A stretch of 64,000 bases of DNA from Mycoavidus sp. B2-EB (GTDB lineage Bacteria; Pseudomonadota; Gammaproteobacteria; Burkholderiales; Burkholderiaceae). The stretch covers positions 1,612,001-1,676,000 of the forward strand of contig NZ_AP021872.1 in NCBI RefSeq assembly GCF_014218255.1. Direction: 5' to 3'. Below are positions 25,997 through 35,795 of this stretch, one piece after another. The position numbers and the translations under genes are program-made. Each line of letters opens with the position of its first letter. The first letter of the stretch is position 1. A model generated the notes under the pieces. It was not told the DNA's origin. It saw nothing but the letters and a program-made list of their open reading frames with translations, and ran no database searches.

Positions 25997-27679
25997 TTAT
26001 CCAGCCTTCACTTCCGGTTCCCGCAAAGCCCGACGCAAAATCTTCCCCACATTCGTCTTAGGCAATTCAGCGCGAAACTCAATCAGCTTCGGACGCTTAT
26101 ACCCAGTTAAGCGCGCTTTGCAAAAAGTCATCACATCTGCCTCCCTCAAAGCCGGATCTTTTTTAACCACAAAGATCTTTACGACCTCCCCGGAATGCTC
26201 ATCAGGCACGCCAATCGCCGCTGCTTCAAAAATGCCTGGGTGCTGCGCAAGCACATCTTCAATTTCATTCGGGTAAACATTAAATCCAGACACAATAATC
26301 ATATCTTTCTTGCGATCGACCACTTTGATGCAACCACTTTCATCCATCATGCCAATATCGCCGGATTTAAAAAAACCATCCGCCGTCATGGCCTTAGCCG
26401 TTTCATCCGGCCGCTGCCAATATCCCGCCATCAATTGCGGCCCACGGATGCAAATTTCGCCTTTTTGACCTGGCGGGACTTCTACGCCCTCTTCATCTCG
26501 AATCGATACCTCAGTTGAAGGGAGCGGCACGCCAATCGTGCCCGAATAAGTCGTGGCAACCACCGAGTTGCAGGTCGCACAAGGCGAAGTCTCCGACAGT
26601 CCATACCCCTCAACAATCGGCGCGCAGGTAAGATCGAACCAGCGCCGCGCTACGGCTTCTTGCACCGCCATCCCGCCGCTATTGGCCACTAATAACTTTG
26701 AAAAATTGAGTTGCCCAAAACGGGGATGATTGAGTAACGCGTTATAGAGGGTATTAACCGCAGGAAACGTATTAAATGGATAGGGTTTTAAGGTTTTAAT
26801 CAAACCATCAATATCGCGTGGATTAGGGATTAAAATCCCCAATCCACCTGTGCGAATGCTGAGCAGCGCACAAACCGTCAGTGCATATACATGATACAGC
26901 GGCAGCGCAACGACCGTAATCAATTGCTTAATTTCTGAATGATGGCGATGTGCGGGCGCAAGCCAAGCTTCTGATTGCAAAACATTCGCCAAAATATTGC
27001 GATGCAATAAAACAGCGCCTTTAGCCCGTCCGGTGGTACCGCCGGTATATTGCAAAAAAGCCATATCATCCGCACTTGGCCGAGTGAAAGCAAAAGGTAG
27101 GCGCGCACCACGCGCTAACATCTCATTAAAACGGACATAATTTGTCAGCCGCCAAGGCGGCACCATTTTCTTCAAATAGCGCGCTGCAGCATTAATGAAG
27201 GGGCCTTTAATCCCCATTAAATCGCCGATTGAAGCCACAATCACCTGCTTAATGGCCGTGCGTGCAATCACCTTAGCTAAGGTCGCGGCGAAATTTTCTA
27301 AGACCACGATCACCTCAGCGCCGCTGTCGTTTAATTGATGCTCAAGTTCATTTTCCGTATAGAGTGGATTCACGTTGACCACCACATAACCCGCCCGCAA
27401 CACCGCCATCATCGCCACGGGATACTGCAAAAGGTTTGGCATCATCAGCGCCACGCGCGCGCCTGGCTGTAAATTTTGTGCTTGCAACCAAGCGGCCATC
27501 TGGCGTGAGAGACGCCCCAGCTCGGCATAGGTCAGGCTTTTTCCCAGACAAACAAAGGCTTCTCGTTCTGCGTATTGGCTTAAGCTTTCTTCAAATAATT
27601 CAACCAACGATGTATAAGCAGATAGATCAATTTCAGCAGGAACCCCGGATGGATAGGATTTCAGCCAGATTTTTCCCAT
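25997..27679 (-). CDS. fadD: Long-chain fatty-acid--CoA ligase
   Basis: This AMP-forming enzyme activates fatty acids to acyl-CoA at the inner membrane, for beta-oxidation or phospholipid synthesis. The ATP/AMP motif MAFLQYTGGTTGRAKGAVLL lies near residue 207, the adenylate motif EGYGLSETSPC near 360, the hinge KSGDIGMMDESGCIKVVDRKKD near 440, and the C-terminal catalytic lysine region PKTNVGKILRR near 545. The length, 560 aa, agrees with FadD. In free-living Burkholderia the region beyond phoU usually holds phoB/phoR, so its presence next to phoU suggests a rearrangement. An endofungal bacterium may use host lipids, which is speculation. Confidence 0.93.
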   Translation of the reverse strand: MGKIWLKSYPSGVPAEIDLSAYTSLVELFEESLSQYAEREAFVCLGKSLTYAELGRLSRQMAAWLQAQNLQPGARVALMMPNLLQYPVAMMAVLRAGYVVVNVNPLYTENELEHQLNDSGAEVIVVLENFAATLAKVIARTAIKQVIVASIGDLMGIKGPFINAAARYLKKMVPPWRLTNYVRFNEMLARGARLPFAFTRPSADDMAFLQYTGGTTGRAKGAVLLHRNILANVLQSEAWLAPAHRHHSEIKQLITVVALPLYHVYALTVCALLSIRTGGLGILIPNPRDIDGLIKTLKPYPFNTFPAVNTLYNALLNHPRFGQLNFSKLLVANSGGMAVQEAVARRWFDLTCAPIVEGYGLSETSPCATCNSVVATTYSGTIGVPLPSTEVSIRDEEGVEVPPGQKGEICIRGPQLMAGYWQRPDETAKAMTADGFFKSGDIGMMDESGCIKVVDRKKDMIIVSGFNVYPNEIEDVLAQHPGIFEAAAIGVPDEHSGEVVKIFVVKKDPALREADVMTFCKARLTGYKRPKLIEFRAELPKTNVGKILRRALREPEVKAG

Positions 27680-27729
27680 TTTTAATACTCCCCTCGACTT
27701 TTATTTTTTTCAAAAAATGAAGCATTTTT

Positions 27730-28431
27730 CTAAGTTAACACTTCACGCTCAAGCTGGTCAGGCGGTACATGGCGTACATCCGTACCTTTAACGATATAGA
27801 TAATAAATTCGGCTAAATTAGTCGCGTGGTCTCCAATGCGCTCGATCGCTTTGGCAATCGACAGGTAATCCAAACCCACCGAAATGGTGCGCGGGTCTTC
27901 CATCATATAGGTAATCAACTTGCGCACAAAAGCCCGGAACTCCTCGTCCAGCGCGCGGTCATCACGGACGATCTGCGCGGCGGCAAACGCGTCAAACTGG
28001 GCAAACGCCTCTAACGCACGCCGCAAAATCGTAACCGCCATCTCACCCGCGAGTTTGATTTCGGAATAATTAATCATGCGCGCGCCATTGGCGATAATAC
28101 GCTGGGTGCGGGTAGCGATTTTTTCCGCTTCATCGCCCGCGCGCTCAAGATTTGGAATCATCTTAGAGATCGCCATTAAGAGCCGTAAATCTCGCGCCGC
28201 AGGCTGACGCCGGGCAATCGTATAGCAACACGCTTGATCAATTTCGATCTCCATCGCGTTGAGCTGCTGCTCATTTCTGATCACTTGCGCCGCCGCCTCA
28301 GGATTGAGATCGTTGAGTGAACGCATAGCGGTCACGATTTGCATTTCAACAAAATGCCCCATTTCAAGCACTTTTGCGCACAGAAGGTTCAAGTCAGCAT
28401 CAAACTGGCTCGACAGATGTTTGTCGGACAT
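27730..28431 (-). CDS. phoU: Phosphate-specific transport system accessory protein PhoU
   Basis: PhoU couples the Pst transporter to the PhoR sensor and represses the Pho response when phosphate is plentiful. The sequence shows two PhoU helical-bundle domains with the metal-binding segments NLERAGDEAEKIATRT (first half) and AIERIGDHATNLAEF (second half). I set the start at ATG 28431 (MSDKHLSSQFDADLNLL), preceded by AAGGAG at optimal spacing; an earlier in-frame TTG at 28449 overlaps pstB and is unlikely. The length is 233 aa. It is the last gene of the pst operon. Confidence 0.96.
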   Translation of the reverse strand: MSDKHLSSQFDADLNLLCAKVLEMGHFVEMQIVTAMRSLNDLNPEAAAQVIRNEQQLNAMEIEIDQACCYTIARRQPAARDLRLLMAISKMIPNLERAGDEAEKIATRTQRIIANGARMINYSEIKLAGEMAVTILRRALEAFAQFDAFAAAQIVRDDRALDEEFRAFVRKLITYMMEDPRTISVGLDYLSIAKAIERIGDHATNLAEFIIYIVKGTDVRHVPPDQLEREVLT

Positions 28432-28441
28432 GGATTTCTCC

Positions 28442-29227
28442 TTAGCCAAAACGGCCCGTAATGTAATCTTCCGTTTCTTTACGGGCGGGCTTCACAAAAA
28501 TTTGGCTGGTTTCACCAAATTCAATCAACTCGCCCAAATACATATACGCCGTGTAATCCGAGCAACGCGCAGCTTGCTGCATATTATGCGTGACAATCAC
28601 AACCGTGTAATCACTTTTCAATTCTGCAATCAACTCTTCAATCCGCCCGCTCGAAATAGGATCGAGTGCAGAACACGGCTCATCTAGCAATAGAACTTCT
28701 GGACGAATCGCGATCCCCCGCGCAATGCATAAGCGCTGTTGCTGTCCGCCTGAGAGGCCATGGCCGCTGGCGTGTAATTTATCCTTTACTTCGCTCCATA
28801 AAGCCGCCTTCGTCAAAGCCCATTCAACTCGTTCGTCCATTTCAGTGCGCGAGAGTGCTTCAAACATACGCACGCCGAATGCAATATTGTTATAAATCGA
28901 CATTGGAAAAGGCGTCGGCTTTTGGAATACCATGCCAATTCGCGCGCGCAATAATGCGATATCTTGCTTCGGGCTCAGCAGGTTTTCTCCATCCATCCAG
29001 ATTTCGCCCTCAGCACGCTGCTCTGGATAGAGAGCATACATTTTATTGAAGGTGCGTAAAAGAGTGGATTTACCGCAGCCAGAAGGTCCAATAAACGCAG
29101 TGACCTTGCGCTCTGGTATCGGCAGTTCAATGTTTTTTAGCGCGCGATATTGGCCATAGAAAAAATTCAGCTGTTTGATCTGGAGCTTAGCGGGAGTAGA
29201 CAAAGCCTTGCCTGGAATATGCACCAT
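28442..29227 (-). CDS. pstB: Phosphate ABC transporter ATP-binding protein PstB
   Basis: PstB powers high-affinity phosphate import. Walker A is [11 protein letters not shown] (residues 47-57), the Q-loop [13 protein letters not shown] is near 97, the ABC signature LSGGQQQR near 158, and Walker [16 protein letters not shown] follows. The length is 261 aa. It begins directly after the pstA stop (TAAATG) and ends 10 bases before phoU. Confidence 0.98.
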   Translation of the reverse strand: MVHIPGKALSTPAKLQIKQLNFFYGQYRALKNIELPIPERKVTAFIGPSGCGKSTLLRTFNKMYALYPEQRAEGEIWMDGENLLSPKQDIALLRARIGMVFQKPTPFPMSIYNNIAFGVRMFEALSRTEMDERVEWALTKAALWSEVKDKLHASGHGLSGGQQQRLCIARGIAIRPEVLLLDEPCSALDPISSGRIEELIAELKSDYTVVIVTHNMQQAARCSDYTAYMYLGELIEFGETSQIFVKPARKETEDYITGRFG

Positions 29228-30109
29228 TTACTTTTTCCTAAGCGCTAGACGAGCTAAAAGGTTAAGTCCCAAGACGCCTAGCGTAATTAAAAAAACCCCC
29301 GCCCACGCCAGCTGCTGCCATTCTGCATAAGGACTCATCGCAAACTGGAAGATCGTAACCGGCAAACTCGCTAGAGGTTGATTCAGATCAACGCTAAAGA
29401 AACGATTGGATAAAGCCGTAAAGAGAAGCGGCGCGGTTTCGCCAGCAATGCGTGCTACTGCCAAGAGAATACCCGTGACAATCCCACCCGCAGCCGCTCT
29501 TAGCGTAATCGCGCCAATCATTTTCCATTTTGGCGCGCCTAAGGCAAAAGCGGCTTCGCGTAATGCGCTCGGCACCAATTTCAGCATGTTTTCAGTGGTG
29601 CGCAGCACGATTGGAATTTGGATGATGGCCAGCGCCAACACGCCAGCCCAGCCGCTGAAATGCCCGCTACGCGTGACCACCAACGCGTAAACAAAAAGAC
29701 CAATCACAATCGAAGGGGCGGACAGCAAAATATCATTGAGAAAGCGCACCGTGGGCGCGAGCCAGCTTCGTTGTCCGTATTCAGCCAAATAAATACCCGC
29801 CAGCACGCCCAGCGGCGCGCCAATCACGGTAGCCAGCCCGACCAAAAGCATACTGCCAACCAGCGCATTTGCGAGGCCGCCCCCTGCGGTATTGGGCGGC
29901 GGCGTCATCTCAGTAAAAAGATGCAGTGATAAACCGCCTAGGCCAAGTCTGAAAGTCGTCCACAAAATCCACAGGAGCCATAACAAACCAAACGCCATGG
30001 CTGCCAACGCAAGCGTCAAGGCAAGCAGATTGTGGCGTCGACGGCGCGCCTGCAATTGAACAAAGGCTAAGTTCAGGCGACGCGAGGGCGAAGCTGAATG
30101 TAAGCTCAT
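29228..30109 (-). CDS. pstA: Phosphate ABC transporter permease PstA
   Basis: PstA is one of the two membrane subunits of the phosphate importer. About six membrane helices are visible (for example [20 protein letters not shown] and [20 protein letters not shown]), and the [20 protein letters not shown] loop matches the coupling EAA motif that contacts PstB. The length is 293 aa. Its ATG overlaps the pstC stop (ATGA), and it is directly followed by pstB. Confidence 0.96.
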   Translation of the reverse strand: MSLHSASPSRRLNLAFVQLQARRRRHNLLALTLALAAMAFGLLWLLWILWTTFRLGLGGLSLHLFTEMTPPPNTAGGGLANALVGSMLLVGLATVIGAPLGVLAGIYLAEYGQRSWLAPTVRFLNDILLSAPSIVIGLFVYALVVTRSGHFSGWAGVLALAIIQIPIVLRTTENMLKLVPSALREAAFALGAPKWKMIGAITLRAAAGGIVTGILLAVARIAGETAPLLFTALSNRFFSVDLNQPLASLPVTIFQFAMSPYAEWQQLAWAGVFLITLGVLGLNLLARLALRKK

Positions 30110-31101
30110 CGGCCCCCCTCTTTTTGCTCAAGTCTAAGCAACATCCATTTAGACAAAGCCAAGACCACAAACGTAATCAAAAACAAAATGAGACCCAACT
30201 CCATCAACGCCGCACTATGCAAGCCGGCGTCGGCTTCAGCAAATTCATTGGCGAGCGCTGAGGTAATGCTATTGCCTGCTGAAAAAAGCGATACATCACG
30301 CAATAAATTGGTATTGCCAATCACAAAAGTCACCGCCATGGTTTCACCCAACGCGCGGCCAAGCCCAAGCATAATGCCGCTGACCACGCCCGTTTTGGTA
30401 TAAGGCAAAACAATATGGCGCATCACTTCCCAACGCGTACAGCCCATGCCATAGGCTGACTCCTTCAATAATACTGGGGTGAGTTCAAACACTTCACGCA
30501 TGACCGCCGCAATATACGGCACAATCATCATCGCCAGAATCACCCCTGCGCATAGCAGACCCGTACCAATGGGTGGCCCGCGGAACAACGCACCCAACCC
30601 GGGCAATGGGCCGAGCAATGCGCCTATCGGTTTTTCAAAAAAGTCAGCAAAGATCGGAGAAAAAACCAGTAGGCCCCACATGCCATAAACAATCGATGGA
30701 ATTGCTGCTAACAATTCAATGGCCATCCCCAGCGGTTGGCGCAACCAGGCTGGCGCTAATTCAGTCAAGAAAAACGCTATGCCAAAGCTGACTGGCACGG
30801 CAATCAGCAAAGCAATCGAGGAGGTGACTAAAGTGCCGTAGATCGGTGCTAAGGCACCGAATACATCGGACGGAGGATCCCAACGCGACTGCCAAAGAAA
30901 GCCCAAGCCAAATTTTTGCATTGCAGGCCAGGCGGCGACCACTAAGGAGAGGATGATGCCAACGAAGATCAGTAAGCTCACGAGTGCCGCGCCACGCGTG
31001 AGGATGGCAAAGCCTTTATCGCCGAGCCGGGACAGCCGGCTCAGCGCTTTACGCCGGACCAGGCGCGGCTTAGGCAAGACAACTTCGCCAGACCGATTCA
31101 T
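30106..31101 (-). CDS. pstC: Phosphate ABC transporter permease PstC
   Basis: PstC is the other membrane subunit. Six hydrophobic segments are visible; [14 protein letters not shown]-like sequence ([18 protein letters not shown]) and the coupling loop [20 protein letters not shown] are characteristic of PstC. I choose ATG 31101 ([14 protein letters not shown]) because the only earlier start in frame is a TTG at 31113, just 8 bases after the pstS stop. Neither has a strong ribosome site, so the start is uncertain by four codons. The length is about 331 aa. Confidence 0.95.
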   Translation of the reverse strand: MNRSGEVVLPKPRLVRRKALSRLSRLGDKGFAILTRGAALVSLLIFVGIILSLVVAAWPAMQKFGLGFLWQSRWDPPSDVFGALAPIYGTLVTSSIALLIAVPVSFGIAFFLTELAPAWLRQPLGMAIELLAAIPSIVYGMWGLLVFSPIFADFFEKPIGALLGPLPGLGALFRGPPIGTGLLCAGVILAMMIVPYIAAVMREVFELTPVLLKESAYGMGCTRWEVMRHIVLPYTKTGVVSGIMLGLGRALGETMAVTFVIGNTNLLRDVSLFSAGNSITSALANEFAEADAGLHSAALMELGLILFLITFVVLALSKWMLLRLEQKEGGR

Positions 31102-31120
31102 AGGCAGCGGCAATTTTATT

Positions 31121-32152
31121 TTAGCGGCTTAGTGGCTGACCAGTCGCATCTCTTAAATTACGCTGCCACTGCGCGCGAATATGATCCGTCACTTGCTTAG
31201 GCAAGGTCACATAATCCAGCTCAGCCGCGGCGGGTTGGCCAGCGTCAAACGCCCAATCGAAAAATTTCACGATTTCCTGGCCTTGCGCAGGTTTATCTTG
31301 CTTTGTATGCAGTAAGACAAAAGTAGCGCCAACAATCGGCCAAGCATTCTTATCGGGTTGATGAGTCAGAATTTGATAGAAAGATTTTGACCAATCCGCG
31401 GCCGCCGCAGCCGCTTTAAAGGTCTCAGTTTTCGGCTCGACAATAGCGCCTGCTGCATTTTTTAACCGTGCATATTGCAGCTTGCTCGATTTCGCATAGG
31501 CCCATTCAACGTAGCCAATTGCGCCCGGCAAACGTTGCACAAAAGCAGCCACGCCATCATTGCCTTTGCCCCCCGTGCCAGCCGGCCAACTTACCGTAGC
31601 GCCCTCACCTACACTCTTTTGCCATTGAGGGTTCACTTTAGACAGATAATTCGTCCAGATAAAACTCGTGCCTGAGCCATCTGCGCGATGCACCACGGCA
31701 ATATCGAGATCAGGCAATTTGAGCGTTGGGTTCAATGCGGCAAGCGCAGGGTCATTCCATTTTTTTATTTTTCCAAGAAAAATATCCCCCAACACTGGGC
31801 CTGAGAGGACCAATTCATCCCGTTTCACATTAGGCACGTTCACCACCGGCACCACGCCCCCCACCACGGTTGGAAATTGGAATAACCCTGCGCGGTTGAG
31901 TTCGTCCTCTTTCAAGGGCATATCGGAGCCAGCAAAATCGACGGTTTTTGCATTAATTTGCTTAATCCCACCCGATGATCCAATGCCTTGATAGTTAACC
32001 TTGCCGCCCCCTGCTTTCTGATAGGCATCAGCCCATTTCATATAAATAGGAGCAGCAAAAGTGCTGCCCGCGCCAGTAATATCGGCCGCCTGGCTAGCTG
32101 CGGCAAATGTGATTGCAGCTACGCCCACAAACACGGTTTTAATCAGACTCAT
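31121..32152 (-). CDS. pstS: Phosphate-binding periplasmic protein PstS
   Basis: PstS captures phosphate in the periplasm and hands it to PstCA. With the start at ATG 32152 (upstream GTGGGAG) the product is 343 aa with signal peptide [20 protein letters not shown] cleaved near [14 protein letters not shown]. The phosphate-binding residues lie in [38 protein letters not shown] and [16 protein letters not shown], all conserved. It is first in the pstSCAB-phoU operon. I found no convincing Pho box (repeated CTGTCAT) in the upstream 250 bases. Confidence 0.97.
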   Translation of the reverse strand: MSLIKTVFVGVAAITFAAASQAADITGAGSTFAAPIYMKWADAYQKAGGGKVNYQGIGSSGGIKQINAKTVDFAGSDMPLKEDELNRAGLFQFPTVVGGVVPVVNVPNVKRDELVLSGPVLGDIFLGKIKKWNDPALAALNPTLKLPDLDIAVVHRADGSGTSFIWTNYLSKVNPQWQKSVGEGATVSWPAGTGGKGNDGVAAFVQRLPGAIGYVEWAYAKSSKLQYARLKNAAGAIVEPKTETFKAAAAAADWSKSFYQILTHQPDKNAWPIVGATFVLLHTKQDKPAQGQEIVKFFDWAFDAGQPAAAELDYVTLPKQVTDHIRAQWQRNLRDATGQPLSR

Positions 32153-32685
32153 TGGAACTCCCACAGATTTAACAAGTTGGACAAACAACAAACTGAAAAA
32201 GTCGCAAAGCTTAGCCTTTTAATAATCGCCGTCGCTGATCTAAGCGAAAAACTAGAACGCTAGGAATCGCTCCATAGTTTAGCAAATGGAACATAACATA
32301 GGGGCTGAATTTGGCGAGCCCTACTACACGCATTAGCGTTACCGTAGACGAAATTAAGCCGAAGTATTGTAACGAGGTTTTTTGCTGTGCAACTTGAAAC
32401 GAGCACAAAATTTGCATCGTGTTTTAGTGGCCAATGAATTTCTGGGCCGCGATGCTTCATCTGATTTTTTTAAATCCGCCATCTATCCAAGATTGGGCCA
32501 TCTGTATTGTGGCCCTGACAATCATGTGCCTTGCTCATGATCAATTGGCCACTTTTTGTTTCCTTAGCCTCACACAATACGCAAAATAAACTAGCAAAAA
32601 ATTCGTTCATCGGATTTACTTTACACAAGTTTAAATAGTAAGATATTTCTTTTTATTCTTTCAATTCTTTTTTCCTAGGACTCCC
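32153..32685. other. Gene-poor region between pstS and the Rpn gene
   Basis: Two overlapping minus-strand frames of under 70 codons occur here, but neither has protein-like composition, a ribosome site or a recognised motif. A plus-strand stretch around 32390-32550 (reading NEFLGRDASSDFFKSAIYPR) looks mildly protein-like but is open for only about 55 codons; it may be decayed sequence. The pst promoter must lie in the left part. Confidence 0.4.
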
Positions 32686-32983
32686 ATGTCCCACATTCTT
32701 CAGCCACATGACAAATTCTTTAAAGGAAGCCTCAAAGAAAAACCCGTCGCGCTCGATTTTCTAAAGGCCCATCTACCGGCAAACGTTTATCAAAAGCTTG
32801 ACCTCAATACCTTACGAACGGTCGATAAAAGTTATATCACGGACGAACTCCGTGAAATCCATAGCGATATAGTCTATGCTTGCCAAATCAATGGCAAAGA
32901 CGGCTACATCCCACTCTTGCTTCTGCTTGAACACCAGTCGACTGCCGATAAACACATGGCTTTTAGATTGTTCCAGTACACGC

Positions 32984-32992
32984 TCAATTTGA
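32984..32992. repeat. Left copy of 9-bp target-site duplication
   Basis: TCAATTTGA at 32984-32992 is repeated exactly at 34544-34552, immediately outside the two ends of the IS. Nine base pairs is the duplication length made by Tn5/IS50-type transposases. The perfect match points to one recent transposition event. Confidence 0.95.
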
Positions 32993-34543
32993 CTTGCAAT
33001 TACCCACAATTATGAGCGAGTTCAAAACCGATCTGTATATCAATAAGTTTTCGTAACCCACGCCAGATAACGGTGTTACCAGGAGGAGGATCACCGGTTC
33101 GAGCTAGATAGCCCCCTAGTTGAGCTAGCTTAATGATGTACCGTGTAAGAGGATTGGCATTTACATTTTTCGGCTTATCTTTGACCAATTGATCAAGCCG
33201 CTGCATTTCAGAAGGCGTCAGCGCGATTTCAGCCGATATATCTGGCGCAGCTCGATGTAGCATAGTCATCCAGAAGATACGCCAACTCACGACACAGAAT
33301 ATAGAAATGAGATTGACTAGCCGCTCAGCTGTACGCAGCTTGGACTCTTCAGCCTTACAGCCTGATTTGAGGACTTTGTGGAATACCTCTATTTTCCAGC
33401 GTAGTGCATACCAGTCCAATTTTTCAATAGCTTGCTTGCGAGAAGTCACGGATAAATTGGTGATCAACTTCCATTCAATAGGCTCTCTGCTTGCAGGTGC
33501 GTCCCGTTCAAATGCATGAATCACCGTCAGATGCAAAGGCGGGTAACGACGCTGTTTGCCGATGGGAGGCAACACCTTTATGCGATGATATCGAAGCTCC
33601 AGCACAGCTCGATGCTCCTTACCCTTAGAGTCTCGAACCGTAATTCGATGTATTCCATTAACGCGAACCTCTTCCATTTCTTGCGAGATCGTATGCTTCC
33701 CATCTGTTGCGAGCCGATCCACACAGGTCCGAACCAAGAAATTTGTTTGGAGCTCTTGCGCTAAACAGAAGAGTTCGTAAATGTCGCTTTCGCGATCACC
33801 TACATGGACACACCGCTGGGGATCGCTAAGCAATGCGGTGGATTGCCGCAAATTCTCGAGCCACCGATAACTTTCCTTCTCTTCGATCGGAATGCGTGTT
33901 GGATTAATTTTACACTTGAGGGCCCTGGTCCCCTTGAACTTCTTGCGCGTCCAGAATTTGATTGCTGCCAACCCCAGTGGAACACCTTGTGTGGTAACCA
34001 GCAGACTCGAATGCATCAAAATCCCACACACCGTATATTTGATGTTCTTCCCCATCTGGTCTTTGCGACCTGCAACTTCACGCGTCGCGCCTATCCACTC
34101 CGGATGCTCTCGTTTATATGAGAATTCGGTCGTATCCTGCAATACTAATATGGGGCCTCTTGAGGCTTCAAACCGCTTTTGAGTTGCTTCGTAATGCCCA
34201 CTTAGGATTTCCTGTTCGCTCACTTTAGCATTCGAAAAAAACCGGTAGGCTGCTTTCGTGTTACTCCAGTCCTGAAAGGCCATCGGAATACTCTGACCAA
34301 CGTAAGACCACAAACGCTCTAGGACCAGCCTAAATCTCTTCGTAAGGCGTTCATCGCGGAACTTATTCTGTCCTATCTCCTCTTCAAACCATTTCTGATC
34401 TTCACTCTTTCCTACCCTGCTATCTTTGCCACGCTTTCTTTTTAACATCCATAGGTCTCATCATCTGTACGAGCAATGACGTTAACAGAACTCGATCATT
34501 GTTAACAGGCTTTAAACGCGTTAAATCTGTGGGTAATTGAAAG
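32993..34543 (-). mobile_element. IS4-family (Tn5/IS50-like) insertion sequence, complete, 1551 bp
   Basis: The ends are defined by inverted repeats: left CTTGCAATTACCCACA (32993-33008), right, read inward on the minus strand, CTTTCAATTACCCACA (34543-34528), 15 of 16 bases identical. They begin with CT, as do Tn5 ends. Outside them lies the 9-bp duplication TCAATTTGA. The element carries a single full-length transposase gene on the minus strand and has no visible decay, so it should be mobile. It splits an Rpn-type gene. Confidence 0.95.
33000..34448 (-). CDS. IS4-family transposase, Tn5-like
   Basis: This DDE transposase (482 aa) cuts and pastes the surrounding IS. The N-terminal Tn5-type DNA-binding region (KWFEEEIGQNKFRDERLTKR, then NTKAAYRFFSNAKVSEQEIL) is followed by the RNase H-like catalytic core: D105 in VLQDTTEF, D218 in HVGDRESDIYEL, and E354 in the IS4 signature Y-2-R-3-E-6-K (Y347, R350, E354, K361). 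The C-terminal Tn5 dimerisation region is present (TPSEMQRLDQLVKDK ... LGGYLARTGDPPPG). No truncation or frameshift is seen. The stop codon lies inside the left terminal repeat. Confidence 0.96.
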   Translation of the reverse strand: MLKRKRGKDSRVGKSEDQKWFEEEIGQNKFRDERLTKRFRLVLERLWSYVGQSIPMAFQDWSNTKAAYRFFSNAKVSEQEILSGHYEATQKRFEASRGPILVLQDTTEFSYKREHPEWIGATREVAGRKDQMGKNIKYTVCGILMHSSLLVTTQGVPLGLAAIKFWTRKKFKGTRALKCKINPTRIPIEEKESYRWLENLRQSTALLSDPQRCVHVGDRESDIYELFCLAQELQTNFLVRTCVDRLATDGKHTISQEMEEVRVNGIHRITVRDSKGKEHRAVLELRYHRIKVLPPIGKQRRYPPLHLTVIHAFERDAPASREPIEWKLITNLSVTSRKQAIEKLDWYALRWKIEVFHKVLKSGCKAEESKLRTAERLVNLISIFCVVSWRIFWMTMLHRAAPDISAEIALTPSEMQRLDQLVKDKPKNVNANPLTRYIIKLAQLGGYLARTGDPPPGNTVIWRGLRKLIDIQIGFELAHNCG

Positions 34544-34552
34544 TCAATTTGA
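34544..34552. repeat. Right copy of 9-bp target-site duplication
   Basis: TCAATTTGA follows directly after the right inverted repeat of the IS and is identical to 32984-32992. In the restored Rpn frame these nine bases encode the junction L-N-L-M. Confidence 0.95.
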
Positions 34553-35262
34553 TGGACGATCATTTGAAAGCGGGACATGACTCACTGCCATTAGTTTTAC
34601 CTGTATGTCTCTATCATGGCATCACCTCACCTTATCCATACTCAACCGATATTTTTGACAATTTTGATGATGTTGAAATGGCCAAGGCTCTGGTTTTTAA
34701 ACCCTTTCAGTTGATTGATTTGACAACGCAGCCGGTTAATACTTTGCAGCAACATGGCGCAGCCGCATTGATGGAACTACTCTTCAAGCACTTTCGGAAC
34801 GATGATTTTATCGGCACCATTCGGGAACTTGTAGGGCTAGGTCTCTTCAATATAACACTATCTTGTACAACAGATTCGTACCTTACTACTACGATAGAGT
34901 ATATAAATTCAAACGAACAAACCGGGCGACCTGGAGCAGCGGAGAAATTACTTAAGCTATATTACGCAGCAGTACCTGAGAAGCGGGAGATCATTATGAA
35001 TTTTAACGAAAAATTGCGGCAAGAGGGCCTACAAGAAGGTGAGCACCTAAAAGCGCTCGCCATCGCTAAAGAAATGCTGGCCGAGGGACTCGAATATTCC
35101 GTCGTCAAGAAAGTAACCGGCCTTTCTGATGAAGACATTAAAAAAATCACGCCGCAAGTGATCCAGTACATGAATGTAGGGTTCATCAAGCAAAATCCTT
35201 TCTAGCTTCGACCAAAATTCATCTGTAAGAGTACGGCCTGAATGAGGTGGGTCGTCAATAGT

Positions 35263-35289
35263 TGGATTGGCCCCTTAAATAACCGGACA
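35263..35289 (+). repeat. Left terminal inverted repeat of the IS2-like remnant
   Basis: This 27-base end starts TGGATTGGCCCC and finishes AACCGGACA. It pairs with the 26-base end at 35796-35821 with one base gap and a few mismatches in the middle. Confidence 0.8.
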
Positions 35290-35317
35290 TAGTCACACCT
35301 TTAAAATAGAGGTAAAT

Positions 35318-35572
35318 ATGACAGTGTTAATGACGGAAATGAAAGAAGAAGAGATAGGGAAGCAAAATAATCGAGGTCGTCGCCAGTGGCCGTTGAGCGA
35401 AAAACTGAGTATGGTGCGAGAGAGCCTAGAGTTTGGGAAATCCGTATCGCAGGTGGCGCGGGCGCATGGAGCAAATCCGAATCAGCTGTACGAGTGGCGC
35501 AAGCAATACCAGAATGGAAGCTTATGTGCGTTGAGGTCTGGAGAGGAAGTGGTAGCGGCTTCGGCAATCTAA
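35318..35572 (+). CDS. IS3-family transposase OrfA (helix-turn-helix subunit)
   Basis: The 84-residue product contains [20 protein letters not shown] and [20 protein letters not shown], the HTH_Tnp_1/OrfA pattern that binds IS ends, finishing with WRKQYQNG. It normally works by fusion with OrfB through programmed frameshifting. Here the frame ends soon after the HTH and OrfB is mostly deleted, so only a DNA-binding fragment could be made, which might act as a repressor of related elements. The last residues ([15 protein letters not shown]) are the usual linker. Confidence 0.8.
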   Translation: MTVLMTEMKEEEIGKQNNRGRRQWPLSEKLSMVRESLEFGKSVSQVARAHGANPNQLYEWRKQYQNGSLCALRSGEEVVAASAI

Positions 35573-35619
35573 TAGTCAAAGTCAATCGCTGTGAGCATTG
35601 GCAGGATAAGCGCCGTGCC

Positions 35620-35790
35620 AGGCAAACGGACGATCGTGGTTTGGTTGTCGAAAAACCGGATGCCGTAACCGCAGCGAACAACCTAGCCATTGCATTTGAG
35701 CATTACAATGAGCAACACCCTCATAGCGCATTGCAATACCGCTCCCCGCGTGAGTTTAGGAAGCAGATAAATTTAGTAACCCAGATATGA
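35620..35790 (+). pseudogene. IS3-family transposase OrfB, 3' remnant
   Basis: The frame ending at 35790 reads [20 protein letters not shown] and then [12 protein letters not shown], the conserved C-terminal end of the IS3/IS2 integrase-type transposase (rve domain, last catalytic region). The upstream part with the DD residues is absent. An open frame extends back to 35386, but that part overlaps orfA in another frame and is not meaningful. Confidence 0.8.
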
Positions 35791-35795
35791 TCTAG

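Larger units (their letters stand above)
32686..35205 (+). pseudogene. Rpn/YhgA-like PD-(D/E)XK nuclease gene interrupted by an IS element
   Basis: Two plus-strand pieces belong to one gene: 32686-32992 (MSHILQPHDKFFKGSLKEKP ... FQYTLNL) and 34553-35205 (MDDHLKAGHDSLPLVLPVCL ...). Removing the IS (32993-34543) and one copy of the 9-bp duplication joins ...YTLNL to MDDHLKAG... without any frame loss, giving about 319 aa. Rpn proteins (PF04754, transposase_31) carry a PD-(D/E)XK nuclease core, here EIHSDIVYACQ...LLLLLEHQS, and promote recombination or act in phage defence. The C-terminal EGLQEGEHLKALAIAKEMLA and the SVVKKVTGLSDEDIKKI segment are typical of the family. As it stands the N-terminal piece would stop shortly after the insertion and the gene is inactive. 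Confidence 0.9.

Noticed and set aside
31900-32400. Pho box upstream of pstS
   Set aside because: I searched by eye for paired CTGTCAT-like heptamers on both strands and found none close enough to report.
32211-32460. Overlapping minus-strand frames upstream of pstS (about 66-68 codons)
   Set aside because: They have no ribosome site, no recognisable motif and biased composition; they overlap each other in different frames and lie in the promoter region.
35386-35619. Open frame overlapping orfA in the IS2-like remnant
   Set aside because: Only its last part encodes recognisable transposase sequence; the first part is orfA read out of frame.
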